From: an uncultured Porphyromonadaceae bacterium
GTDB taxonomy: Bacteria; Bacteroidota; Bacteroidia; Bacteroidales; Muribaculaceae
DNA: 49,290 bases
Assembly (NCBI GenBank): GCA_937989585.1
Contig: CALKRW010000035.1
Location: forward strand, 1 to 49,290
Direction: 5' to 3'
In this document: in pieces, positions 7,621 to 15,807 of the stretch
How the letters are laid out: each line of letters opens with the position of its first letter
How positions within the stretch are numbered: position 1 is the first letter of the stretch
Notes under the pieces: model-generated
The model's database searches: none
Told to the model about the DNA's origin: nothing
Seen by the model: only the letters and a program-made list of their open reading frames with translations
Program-made: the position numbers and the translations under genes

Positions 7621-9108
7621 TTATTTCTTTTGCTTTGCTTTTTTCTGATTTTTCTTTTCGTCCTTTATTTCCTCACGGGCCACAATGCGCTCATCACGGA
7701 CAAGTTCGGCGGGAGCAAGGCGTATCATGCGGCGGCGGTTCCATATCACCAGACCCAAGGTAGCCAGGGTGAGAAGGGCCGCGCCTATCCACTTGAGCGA
7801 ATTGACACACCAGAATATAACCAGCGAGAATGGACTGCCGGCGAAGTCAAGACTGCCGGCCTCAAAGCCCGCAGGAACCTGTACAGACGCGTCGTCGGGA
7901 TGCATTGCAGCCACGTCGCGCGCGGCCTCGGTGAAATAAGGTGCGAGATAGGTGGCAATGTAGAGCGCCATTACTATGGCCACGATACCCACTACTATAG
8001 TTTTAAACACGTTACCCTTTGTGAAAGGCAGAACGAGCGGGAAGATGTAGAACATACCCGCAAGCGATGCCAGAGGCAGGAACTGGTTGCCGGGCATAAG
8101 CACGGCTATAACCAGGGTGATAGGAATCAGGATAATCGAGGCAACAAGTGTAGCGGGGTGTCCGATTACGAGTGCCGGGCTCATACCAATCGACAGCCCC
8201 TCGGCTCCCTTGAATTTGGTGGCGATGAGTTTGCGGGTAGCATCGGAGATAGGCTTCAGGCCCTCGATAAAGAGCACTGTCACACGCGGAATAAGTTCCA
8301 TCACGGCGCCCATCTTCACGCCAAGCGTGAGTATGCCGGGAATATTGTCTACAATCTTAGTGAAATTAAGTCCATACGAGAAGCATCCGATGATGATGCC
8401 CACAATCACACCGAGGAAAAGCGGCTCACCGAGTAGGCCGAAACGCTTTTTCATGCCATCGGCGTCGATATTGAGTTTGTTTACGCCGGGGATTGCATCG
8501 AGCACCTTGTTGATAACCCAGGCAAAAGGCGCGTAGGCCGCACAGAAAGGCTGAGGAATGCTGATGCCATCGACATCCTTATAGAATTTCTGGAAACGTG
8601 GAGCGGTGACATCGGCGATCACAAGAGTGATTATATAGCAGATGATTGCGGCGAAGAAGCCCCACGCCACACTGCCCCCTGTAGCGAAATACACCACGCC
8701 TCCGATAAAGGCGAAGTGCCAGTAATTCCAAAGATCAATGTTGACTGTGCGGGTGCCCTTGCAAACAAGCAATAAGATGTTGACAAGCAGGCAAACCGGA
8801 ATAATAAACGCGCCTACAGCCGTGTTGTATGCCACTGCGGCGGCTGCAGGCCACCCCATGTCAAAGACCTGTAACTGCAGATCATAGATTTCGGTTACAG
8901 CCTTTAGGGGGTCGGTCATCGAGGTGGTGAGCAGCGCTGTCACGATGCCCAGACCAATGAATCCGACACCAACCTTCAGTCCGCTCATCAGTGACTTTTT
9001 GAAACTGAGTTTGATGCACAGACCGAGAATGGTGAATATAATAGGCATCATCACCGCCGCACCGAGGGCAATGATGTATGCAAATACTGAAGCGGCTACT
9101 TCCATCAT
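7621..9108 (-). CDS. orphan PTS galactitol-type EIIC transporter
   Basis: A 495-residue membrane protein with about 10-12 hydrophobic segments, resembling the GatC/SgcC family of PTS EIIC permeases. Motif-like stretches include GWPAAAAVAYNTAVGAFIIP, DLWNYWHFAFIGGVVYFATG and LSIGMSPALVIGHPATLVAS. The C-terminus is a long charged tail very rich in Lys and Glu (from about residue 465). No EIIA, EIIB, HPr or enzyme I gene is nearby. The gene sits between kduD (1-nt overlap, TAATG) and kduI (6 bp), so it probably moves a ketodeoxy-uronate or unsaturated uronate without phosphorylation. The family call is firm; the substrate is inferred from position. Confidence 0.87.
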   Translation of the reverse strand: MMEVAASVFAYIIALGAAVMMPIIFTILGLCIKLSFKKSLMSGLKVGVGFIGLGIVTALLTTSMTDPLKAVTEIYDLQLQVFDMGWPAAAAVAYNTAVGAFIIPVCLLVNILLLVCKGTRTVNIDLWNYWHFAFIGGVVYFATGGSVAWGFFAAIICYIITLVIADVTAPRFQKFYKDVDGISIPQPFCAAYAPFAWVINKVLDAIPGVNKLNIDADGMKKRFGLLGEPLFLGVIVGIIIGCFSYGLNFTKIVDNIPGILTLGVKMGAVMELIPRVTVLFIEGLKPISDATRKLIATKFKGAEGLSIGMSPALVIGHPATLVASIILIPITLVIAVLMPGNQFLPLASLAGMFYIFPLVLPFTKGNVFKTIVVGIVAIVMALYIATYLAPYFTEAARDVAAMHPDDASVQVPAGFEAGSLDFAGSPFSLVIFWCVNSLKWIGAALLTLATLGLVIWNRRRMIRLAPAELVRDERIVAREEIKDEKKNQKKAKQKK

Positions 9109-9899
9109 TAAGGCTGTTTACCTATGTAGGCCAGGATGCCGCCGTCGACATAGAGGATGTGGCCGTTTACGAAGTTGCTGGCATCCGAAGCGAGGAATAC
9201 TGCGGGACCCTCGAGATCCTCGGGAGTGCCCCAGCGGCCGGCTGGTGTCTTTGAGATGATGAACTGGTCGAAGGGATGACGGCTGCCGTCAGGCTGACGC
9301 TCGCGAAGGGGTGCGGTCTGGTCGGTGGCGATATAACCCGGGCCGATACCGTTGCACTGTATGTTGGCGCCGCCGAACTCAGAGCAGATGTTGCGTGTCA
9401 GCATCTTCAGGCCACCTTTGGCTGCGGCGTATGCGCTGACAGTCTCACGACCGAGTTCGCTCATCATCGAGCAGATGTTGATGATCTTGCCGTGGCCTTT
9501 CTTGATCATGCCGGGGATACATGCCTTGGCTACAATGAAAGGAGCAATAAGATCGACATCGACTACGCGGCGAAAGTCCTCGCAGGACATATCCTCCATC
9601 GGGATGCGCTTGATGATGCCGGCATTGTTGACCAGGATGTCAATGGTACCGACTGTCTTTTCGATATCGGCGACCATATTCTTGACAGCCTCCTCGTCGG
9701 TTACGTCGCAAAGATAGCCCTTGGCATCGATACCGAGTTCCTTGTATGCTGCGAGACCGCGGTCAACGGTAGCCTGACGCGAGCAGTTGAAAACAATCTT
9801 TGCGCCAGCCTCGGCGAAAGCCTTGGCGATGGCAAGCCCGATGCCATAAGCGGCGCCGGTGACTAAGGCAACCTTGCCTTCAAGTGAAAAGTTTACCAT
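9108..9899 (-). CDS. kduD: 2-dehydro-3-deoxy-D-gluconate 5-dehydrogenase
   Basis: A 263-residue SDR that would reduce 3-deoxy-D-glycero-2,5-hexodiulosonate to 2-keto-3-deoxygluconate in the cytoplasm. Visible are the cofactor motif TGAAYGIGLAIAKAFAEAG, VNNAGIIKR, the Ser-Tyr-Lys triad (ICSMMSE, SAYAAAKGG) and the C-terminal NGHILYVDGG. The Gly-Ile-Ile-Lys-Arg and HPFDQFIISKTPAGRWGTPED stretches are those of KduD/gluconate 5-dehydrogenase proteins. No signal peptide is present, in contrast to the KduI of the same operon. It lies 84 bp downstream of the GH28-GH105 gene and overlaps the EIIC gene by one base. Confidence 0.9.
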   Translation of the reverse strand: MVNFSLEGKVALVTGAAYGIGLAIAKAFAEAGAKIVFNCSRQATVDRGLAAYKELGIDAKGYLCDVTDEEAVKNMVADIEKTVGTIDILVNNAGIIKRIPMEDMSCEDFRRVVDVDLIAPFIVAKACIPGMIKKGHGKIINICSMMSELGRETVSAYAAAKGGLKMLTRNICSEFGGANIQCNGIGPGYIATDQTAPLRERQPDGSRHPFDQFIISKTPAGRWGTPEDLEGPAVFLASDASNFVNGHILYVDGGILAYIGKQP

Positions 9900-9983
9900 A
9901 ATATATTATAATTAAGGTGTAAAGTCTTGTTTGTAATCTTTTATAGAAATTCAATAATATGGGCACATGTCAGCCACGATTAT

Positions 9984-12512
9984 TTACTCTGCCATCTGCT
10001 CCATCTCGAGGGAGGCCCAGATGAACGGGCCGAGGCCCTTGGCGTCATTGTCGCGGACAGGCTCGCTGAGATAGTAGGCAAACGAGCCGTCGCGTCTTGG
10101 ATTCTTTTCCGGGCCGAGGCCAGCTACAGCGCAGCAGTCGGTCAGCGAGATTGTCTTGTCGGGATTGACACGGATGAAGGTGTCGAGAATGGCCTGATAG
10201 GCTTCCTTGCCTTTTTCAAGATATTTGGGGTCGACATAGCCCTTGCGTGCGGCTTTGAGCATCGAATATGCGAACATCGATGATGCGGTAGCCTCGAGAT
10301 AGTTGCCTTCACGCCCGGGAGCGTCCATGACCTGATACCAGAGTTTGCTCTTCTTGTCCTGCCATTTCATGATTCCGGCAAGGCTCTTCTCAAGAAGTTC
10401 CTCGACTTCGCCACGACGGGCATAGTCGGCGGGCAGAGCATCCAGAACCTCTACACAAGCCATTGTGTACCAGCCCTGAGCACGTCCCCAGCAATGCTTC
10501 GAAAGACCCGTCTCGGGATCTGCCCAGAAAATCTTGCCGGTCGAGTCCCAAGCGTGACGGTTAAGGCCGGTCTTAGGGTCGAATGTACGGTTGTAGGTGG
10601 TGACAAGCTGGTCTACAGCATCGTCATAGATGGCTTTTGCTTTTTTGGGCGAAAGTTTCGATGCATTCAGCACACGGAAGGGGAGACCCATGAAGATGCC
10701 GTCAAGCCATACCTGATGGGCATAGATGGCCTTGTGCCAGAAAGGACCGTCCTGTGTACGGGGCTGTTTCTCGAGTTGCGACATAAGGGTCGCAATGGCC
10801 TTGGCATTTTTTTTTTGCGGGAAGTTCTTCTCGTAGTTTGTCAGAAAGTGCCCGGGGCGAATGTTGTCGAGGTTATAGTCCTCGATTTTGTAACCGCGGA
10901 TTTTTCCATCCTCATTAATCATTGTGTCTGTGTACAAGGTACAGTAGTCGAGAATATCCTTGTCACCGTATTTCAGATATGTGTCGAACAGGGCGTCAAG
11001 TTCGACACCGATTGCGTAACTCCATTTCGGACGTGTCGAGTAGTCGAGCATGTAACTTTTGGGCTGACGCTTCATTTCGGAGGCGGCCATCCAGCGGCTG
11101 TACTTGCCATCGTAGGGCTTCTCGGTGAGGACAAGCGAGTTGTTGATGTAGCAGTTGTTGAAATAGAGGCCGTCAACCTTACCCTTGATGGAGTTGCCGT
11201 CGGCTACGCCATTGAAGTGGCAGTTGTCAAGATGTATGTTGCGTACGTTGGCCACTGTGTCGAGGCCGATGATCATGACACCGTATTTGCTCTTCTGGCA
11301 GGTAACGTTGTCAAGATAGATGTCACGGACAGTGGGCAGATATCCGCGGCAGCAGATTTCACGGTTCTCATAGTCGAGGTTGATTTTCAGGACGGCTTCC
11401 TTGCACTGTCCGACAGTGATGTTGCGGACATAGAGTTTCTCAACGAGACCGCCGCGGCAGGTATTGGTCTTGATGCGGATTACACGGTCGAGATTAGGAC
11501 TGTCCATATTACAGTTCTCGACAAAGATGTTACGGCATCCGCCGGAAATTTCGCTACCGAGCACAAGGCCGCCGTGGCCGTTGCGCATCTCACAGTTACG
11601 GACGATCATGTTCTGGGTGGGAGTATTCCAGAGTCGCCCGTCGGCATTACGGCCGCTCTTTACTGCGATGCAGTCATCACCTGTGTTGAAGTAGCAGTTC
11701 TCTATAAGGACGCCGTCGCACGATTCGGGATCACAGCCGTCTCCGTTAGGGCCGTCGTTGTTGATGTGCAGGCCGCGGGCGGTGAAATTCTTGCAAAGCA
11801 GGGGATGGATTACCCAGAAGGGAGAGTTGAGAAGAGTCAGGTCTTCCATCAGGACGTTCTCGCACTTGTTGAAGTTGACGAGTTGTGGACGAAGATGGTT
11901 GTCTTCGGTGAAACGGCGCTCGTTCATGTCGACGCCGTCTTCGGCAAGTGCCAGCAGACGGGGACGGTTCTCGGGGTCGTTCTGCGAAGGCATTCCCTCC
12001 TTCCAGCCGAAGCGTTCCTTGCGCACCCAGTTCCACCATTTGCCGGGTTCGGCGCCACCGTCAATGATGCCTTTGCCGGTAAGGGCAATGTTTTTCTCGC
12101 CATAGGCGTATATACAGGGTGAAAGATTCCACAGGTCCAGACCTTCCCAGCGTGTCAGTACCTGAGGATAAAGTTCGGGCTGGAACACAAAGTGGATGGT
12201 AGAACCTTCGGCGATATGCAGGTTGACGTTGCTGAGCATGCGGATGGCGCCGGTATCATATGTACCTCCGTCAACAATAACTGTACCGCCTCCTTTCTTG
12301 GAGCATTTCTCAATAGCCTTGTTAATGGCCTTCTGGTTTTTTGCAGCGTCAGCACCGGGTTTGGCACCGAACTTGCGGACATCATAGGTTTTGTCTGCAA
12401 ATGTAGGTTGTACGATTGATTTCTCGACCCTGGGATATTCAGTCTCCCAGACGCCGGCTACAGCAGGCAGGAAAAAGGCGAGCATAGCCGCCAGCAATAA
12501 AGTTTTTTTCAT
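9984..12512 (-). CDS. GH28-GH105 fusion: polygalacturonase plus unsaturated glycuronyl hydrolase
   Basis: An 842-residue secreted two-enzyme protein with a signal peptide (residues 1-19). Residues ~45-455 form a GH28 beta-helix with the catalytic Asp in NGDGCD (Asp258), GDD (279-280), GHG (312-314) and RIK (346-348). Residues ~480-842 form a GH105 (YteR-type) alpha/alpha barrel with VWLDGIFMGLPF (Asp604), HAWDST and HCWGRAQGWYTM (His673). The first part would release galacturonate from homogalacturonan; the second would remove the unsaturated uronate left by pectate lyases. The start at 12512 is chosen because the frame upstream (to 12680) covers the divergent promoter region. First gene of the kdu operon. 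A run of ten A (coding strand) lies in the GH105 part. Confidence 0.93.
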   Translation of the reverse strand: MKKTLLLAAMLAFFLPAVAGVWETEYPRVEKSIVQPTFADKTYDVRKFGAKPGADAAKNQKAINKAIEKCSKKGGGTVIVDGGTYDTGAIRMLSNVNLHIAEGSTIHFVFQPELYPQVLTRWEGLDLWNLSPCIYAYGEKNIALTGKGIIDGGAEPGKWWNWVRKERFGWKEGMPSQNDPENRPRLLALAEDGVDMNERRFTEDNHLRPQLVNFNKCENVLMEDLTLLNSPFWVIHPLLCKNFTARGLHINNDGPNGDGCDPESCDGVLIENCYFNTGDDCIAVKSGRNADGRLWNTPTQNMIVRNCEMRNGHGGLVLGSEISGGCRNIFVENCNMDSPNLDRVIRIKTNTCRGGLVEKLYVRNITVGQCKEAVLKINLDYENREICCRGYLPTVRDIYLDNVTCQKSKYGVMIIGLDTVANVRNIHLDNCHFNGVADGNSIKGKVDGLYFNNCYINNSLVLTEKPYDGKYSRWMAASEMKRQPKSYMLDYSTRPKWSYAIGVELDALFDTYLKYGDKDILDYCTLYTDTMINEDGKIRGYKIEDYNLDNIRPGHFLTNYEKNFPQKKNAKAIATLMSQLEKQPRTQDGPFWHKAIYAHQVWLDGIFMGLPFRVLNASKLSPKKAKAIYDDAVDQLVTTYNRTFDPKTGLNRHAWDSTGKIFWADPETGLSKHCWGRAQGWYTMACVEVLDALPADYARRGEVEELLEKSLAGIMKWQDKKSKLWYQVMDAPGREGNYLEATASSMFAYSMLKAARKGYVDPKYLEKGKEAYQAILDTFIRVNPDKTISLTDCCAVAGLGPEKNPRRDGSFAYYLSEPVRDNDAKGLGPFIWASLEMEQMAE

Positions 12513-12553
12513 GTCTTGATTTGAGATATTAATAGATTTTTGCTTTCCGCTTG

Positions 12554-12583
12554 CAAAGATAGCCACAATTTTCCGTACGCAAA
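12554..12583 (-). promoter_or_regulatory. promoter of the GH28-GH105/kdu operon
   Basis: On the minus strand TATCTTTG (12561-12554) is a -7 box and TTTG (12583-12580) a -33 box with 18 nt between. The predicted start is about 35 bp before the ATG at 12512. Confidence 0.65.
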
Positions 12584-12662
12584 CGGTTTTAAAGCCATAT
12601 TTTTTCAGACCCTTGACTGACATGATGTTTTTTTCATCATAAAAACATGGAAAATTTGACGA

Positions 12663-12694
12663 TTTGGTATTTTTCGGCAATTTTTATATCTTTG
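12663..12694 (+). promoter_or_regulatory. promoter of xylB-xylA
   Basis: TTTG (12663-12666) and TATCTTTG (12687-12694) are separated by 20 nt, an exact Bacteroidetes sigma-ABfr promoter. It drives away from the kdu promoter, leaving a leader of about 100 nt before xylB. The intergenic region 12513-12802 holds both promoters and no gene. Confidence 0.75.
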
Positions 12695-12802
12695 CACCTA
12701 TCTTAGTGCACTACCTTTGTACTCACTTTAGTCGTACAGCCCGATAAATCTGTACCATACGCTCTTGGAAATTACCTGAAACCAATCTAACCATAAACCA
12801 AA

Positions 12803-14290
12803 ATGTATCTCTTAGGCTACGATTTAGGAACCTCGTCGGTGAAAGTCGCAATGGTCGACGCCGAAACCGGCAAATGTGTGGGTTCTGATTTCTACCCCAA
12901 AAACGAGGCTCCCATCAAGGCCCTCAACCCAGGCTGGGCCGAGCAGGACCCTGAATCATGGGTAAACTATCTTAAACTTGCCACCCGTTCCGTTTTCGAG
13001 AAAACCGGTATCGCCCCTGACGAGATAAAAGCCATCGGCTTCTCATATCAGATGCACGGACTGGTCGCAATTGACAAAAACGGCAAAGTTCTCCGCGATG
13101 CCATCATCTGGTGCGACTCCAGAGCAGTTCCTTACGGCGAGAAGGCCTTTGACGAGGTCGGCCACGAAAAATGCCTCAGTCATCTGCTCAACCAGCCCGG
13201 CAACTTCACGGCCGCCAAACTCCAGTGGGTTCGAGACAACGAGCCCCAGATTTTCCGGCAGATATATAAGGTGATGCTCCCCGCCGACTACATCGCCTAT
13301 CGTCTCACAGGAAAGATTCTCACCAATCCCGAGGGCCTTTCCGAATACATGCTCTGGGACTTCAAGGAAAACACGCCCGCCACATTCCTTATGGAACATA
13401 TGGGCTACTCCCCTGACATTTTCCCCGATGTAGTTCCAACATTCTCGTTCCAGGGCCAGGTCACAGCCGAGGCCGCGCGTGAGTTCGGCCTTGCCGAAGG
13501 CACTCCCGTAACCTATCGTGCCGGCGACCAGCCCAACAATGCCGTATCGCTCAACGTTTTCGAGCCCGGAGAAGTTGCCTCTACCGCAGGCACATCGGGT
13601 GTCGTATACGGCATAAACGGAACCGTGGACTACGATCCCCGCTCACGTGTCAACAACTTTGCTCACGTCAACCACTCAGCCGACAAGACCCGCATCGGCG
13701 TCATGACATGCATCAACGGTACCGGATGTCTAAACTCATGGTGCAAACGCAACATAGCGCCCTCTGACTGTTCCTACGACGAGATGAATGACCTCGCTGC
13801 TGAAGTTCCTGTCGGTAGCGCCGGGGTCTCCATCCTTCCTTTCGGCAACGGAGCCGAGCGAGTGCTCGAGAACCGCGAGATAGGCTGTTCGATACATGGC
13901 ATAAACTTCAACATCCATGACCGCCGCCATCTGCTCCGTGCAGCCCAGGAGGGCATAGTCTTCTCGTTTATGTACGGCATGGAAATCATGAAGTCTATAG
14001 GCATGGATATCAACAAGATCCACGCCGGCAAAGCCAACATGTTCCTCAGCCCCGTATTCCGTGACACCCTTGCAAGTGTATCCGGTGCCACAATCGAACT
14101 CTACGATACCGACGGTGCTGTCGGAGCCGCCAAGGCAGCAGGTATCGGAGCAGGCATTTACAAAGATAACAACGAGGCATTCGCCTCTCTCGTGAAACTC
14201 AGCGAGATTCATCCCGCCGCAGACCGGACACCCTATCTCGAGGCCTACGCCCGCTGGAAGGAATGCCTTGTGCGCGAACTTGCCCGCTGA
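12803..14290 (+). CDS. xylB: xylulokinase
   Basis: A 495-residue FGGY-family sugar kinase that phosphorylates D-xylulose to xylulose 5-phosphate. The N-terminal ATPase-fold signature is LLGYDLGTSSVKVAMVD; SYQMHGLVAID and WCDSRAVPYG follow, with RAGDQPNNAVSLNVFEPGEV and STAGTSGVVYG in the second domain, and ATIELYDTDGAVGAAKAAGIGAG near the C-terminus. Length equals the usual ~490-500. The xylose isomerase gene 79 bp downstream supports xylulokinase over other FGGY specificities. Confidence 0.95.
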   Translation: MYLLGYDLGTSSVKVAMVDAETGKCVGSDFYPKNEAPIKALNPGWAEQDPESWVNYLKLATRSVFEKTGIAPDEIKAIGFSYQMHGLVAIDKNGKVLRDAIIWCDSRAVPYGEKAFDEVGHEKCLSHLLNQPGNFTAAKLQWVRDNEPQIFRQIYKVMLPADYIAYRLTGKILTNPEGLSEYMLWDFKENTPATFLMEHMGYSPDIFPDVVPTFSFQGQVTAEAAREFGLAEGTPVTYRAGDQPNNAVSLNVFEPGEVASTAGTSGVVYGINGTVDYDPRSRVNNFAHVNHSADKTRIGVMTCINGTGCLNSWCKRNIAPSDCSYDEMNDLAAEVPVGSAGVSILPFGNGAERVLENREIGCSIHGINFNIHDRRHLLRAAQEGIVFSFMYGMEIMKSIGMDINKIHAGKANMFLSPVFRDTLASVSGATIELYDTDGAVGAAKAAGIGAGIYKDNNEAFASLVKLSEIHPAADRTPYLEAYARWKECLVRELAR

Positions 14291-14369
14291 CACACACCAT
14301 TCCTTTTGAAACATCACATTGTTACATCGAATCAACTATCTAACCAATCTATAAACTTCTATATTAATT

Positions 14370-15686
14370 ATGGCACAGAAAGAATATTTTCCTAATATAG
14401 GGAAGATCAAGTTCGAAGGCACCGAGTCACACAACCCCATGGCCTTCCGTTACTATGACGCCGAGCGCGTTGTCCTCGGCAAACCCATGAAAGAATGGCT
14501 CCGTTTCGCCATGGCCTGGTGGCACACACTGTGCGCCGAAGGCGGCGACCAGTTCGGAGGCGGCACAAAGTCCTTCCCCTGGAACGTCGGTCCCGACGCC
14601 ATGACCATCGCAAAACAGAAGGCAGACGCCGGCTTCGAGATCATGCAGAAACTCGGCATTGAATTCTTCTGCTTCCACGACACCGACCTTATCGGCGATC
14701 TCGGCGACATCGAGGACTACGAGGGCCGCATGAAGGAAATCACCGAATACCTCAAGGCAAAGATGGCCGAGACCGGCATCAAGAACCTCTGGGGTACGGC
14801 AAACGTCTTCGGCAATGCCCGCTATATGAACGGTGCTGCCACCAACCCGGATTTCGATGTCGTTGCACGTGCCGCCGTACAGATCAAGAACGCCATTGAC
14901 GCAACCATCGCCCTCGGCGGCTCCAACTATGTATTCTGGGGTGGCCGCGAAGGCTACATGAGCCTTCTCAACACCGACCAGAAACGCGAGAAGGAACATC
15001 TGGCAACAATGCTGACCATCGCCCGTGACTACGCCCGCTCGAAAGGCTTCACCGGCACATTCCTCATCGAGCCCAAACCCATGGAGCCCACCAAGCATCA
15101 GTATGACGTAGATACCGAGACTGTTGTCGGCTTCCTCAAGGCACACGGCCTTGACAAGGACTTCAAGGTCAACATCGAGGTCAACCACGCCACCCTTGCC
15201 GGCCACACATTCGAGCATGAACTCTGTGTCGCTGTCGACAACGGCATGCTCGGCTCTATCGACGCCAACCGCGGCGACTACCAGAACGGCTGGGACACTG
15301 ACCAGTTCCCCATCGACAACTTCGATCTCACCCAGGCCTGGATGCAGATCATCCGCAACGGCGGCCTCGGTAACGGCGGCACAAACTTCGACGCCAAGAC
15401 CCGTCGCAACTCCACCGATCTCGACGACATATTCATCGCACACATCGCCGGCATGGACGCCATGGCCCGCGGTCTCCTAAGCGCTGCCGAACTCCTTGAG
15501 AAATCCCCATATAAGAAAATGCTCGCAGACCGCTACGCATCGTTCGACGGCGGCGAAGGCAAGAAATTCGAGGAAGGCAAACTCTCGCTCGAGGAAGTCG
15601 TAGCCTACGCCAAGACCCAGCCCGAGCCCAGACAGAACTCCGGCAAGCAGGAACTCTACGAGGCCATCGTCAACATGTACGCCTGA
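14370..15686 (+). CDS. xylA: xylose isomerase
   Basis: A 438-residue class II (long form) xylose isomerase that converts D-xylose to D-xylulose with divalent metals. Characteristic stretches are the active-site CFHDTDLIGD, the VFWGGREGYMSLLNTD motif, FLIEPKPMEPTKHQYD and HDTD/EVNHATLAGH metal and substrate residues, with GSIDANRGDYQNGWDTDQFP near the end. Length and motif order match the family. It is co-transcribed with xylB. The gene is rich in preferred C-ending codons, which fits high expression. Confidence 0.97.
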   Translation: MAQKEYFPNIGKIKFEGTESHNPMAFRYYDAERVVLGKPMKEWLRFAMAWWHTLCAEGGDQFGGGTKSFPWNVGPDAMTIAKQKADAGFEIMQKLGIEFFCFHDTDLIGDLGDIEDYEGRMKEITEYLKAKMAETGIKNLWGTANVFGNARYMNGAATNPDFDVVARAAVQIKNAIDATIALGGSNYVFWGGREGYMSLLNTDQKREKEHLATMLTIARDYARSKGFTGTFLIEPKPMEPTKHQYDVDTETVVGFLKAHGLDKDFKVNIEVNHATLAGHTFEHELCVAVDNGMLGSIDANRGDYQNGWDTDQFPIDNFDLTQAWMQIIRNGGLGNGGTNFDAKTRRNSTDLDDIFIAHIAGMDAMARGLLSAAELLEKSPYKKMLADRYASFDGGEGKKFEEGKLSLEEVVAYAKTQPEPRQNSGKQELYEAIVNMYA

Positions 15687-15733
15687 TTGCCCGCCCACAG
15701 AACGCATATAAACGAACAAACGAAATGAGTGAT

Positions 15734-15783
15734 GACTTCCGGCCCACTACGGTCCACCCGCCGGGCCGGAAGTCTTCTTTTTC
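15734..15783 (+). terminator. strong terminator or attenuator between xylA and the symporter gene
   Basis: GACTTCCGGCCC (15734-15745) pairs perfectly with GGGCCGGAAGTC (15763-15774), followed by TTCTTTTTTC. The 12-bp stem lies 47 bp after xylA and 25 bp before the symporter ATG. It probably lowers read-through so that the transporter is made less than XylA. Confidence 0.85.
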
Positions 15784-15807
15784 ATCCATACCTTAAACAT
15801 ATAATAC

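Noticed and set aside
10494..12122. A 542-residue open frame on the plus strand opposite the GH28-GH105 gene
   Set aside because: It lies wholly inside a gene with intact catalytic motifs. Its Val/Ala-rich translation reflects codon bias of the opposite strand.
14427..15443. A 338-residue open frame opposite xylA
   Set aside because: xylA is complete and highly conserved; the antisense frame has no features of its own.
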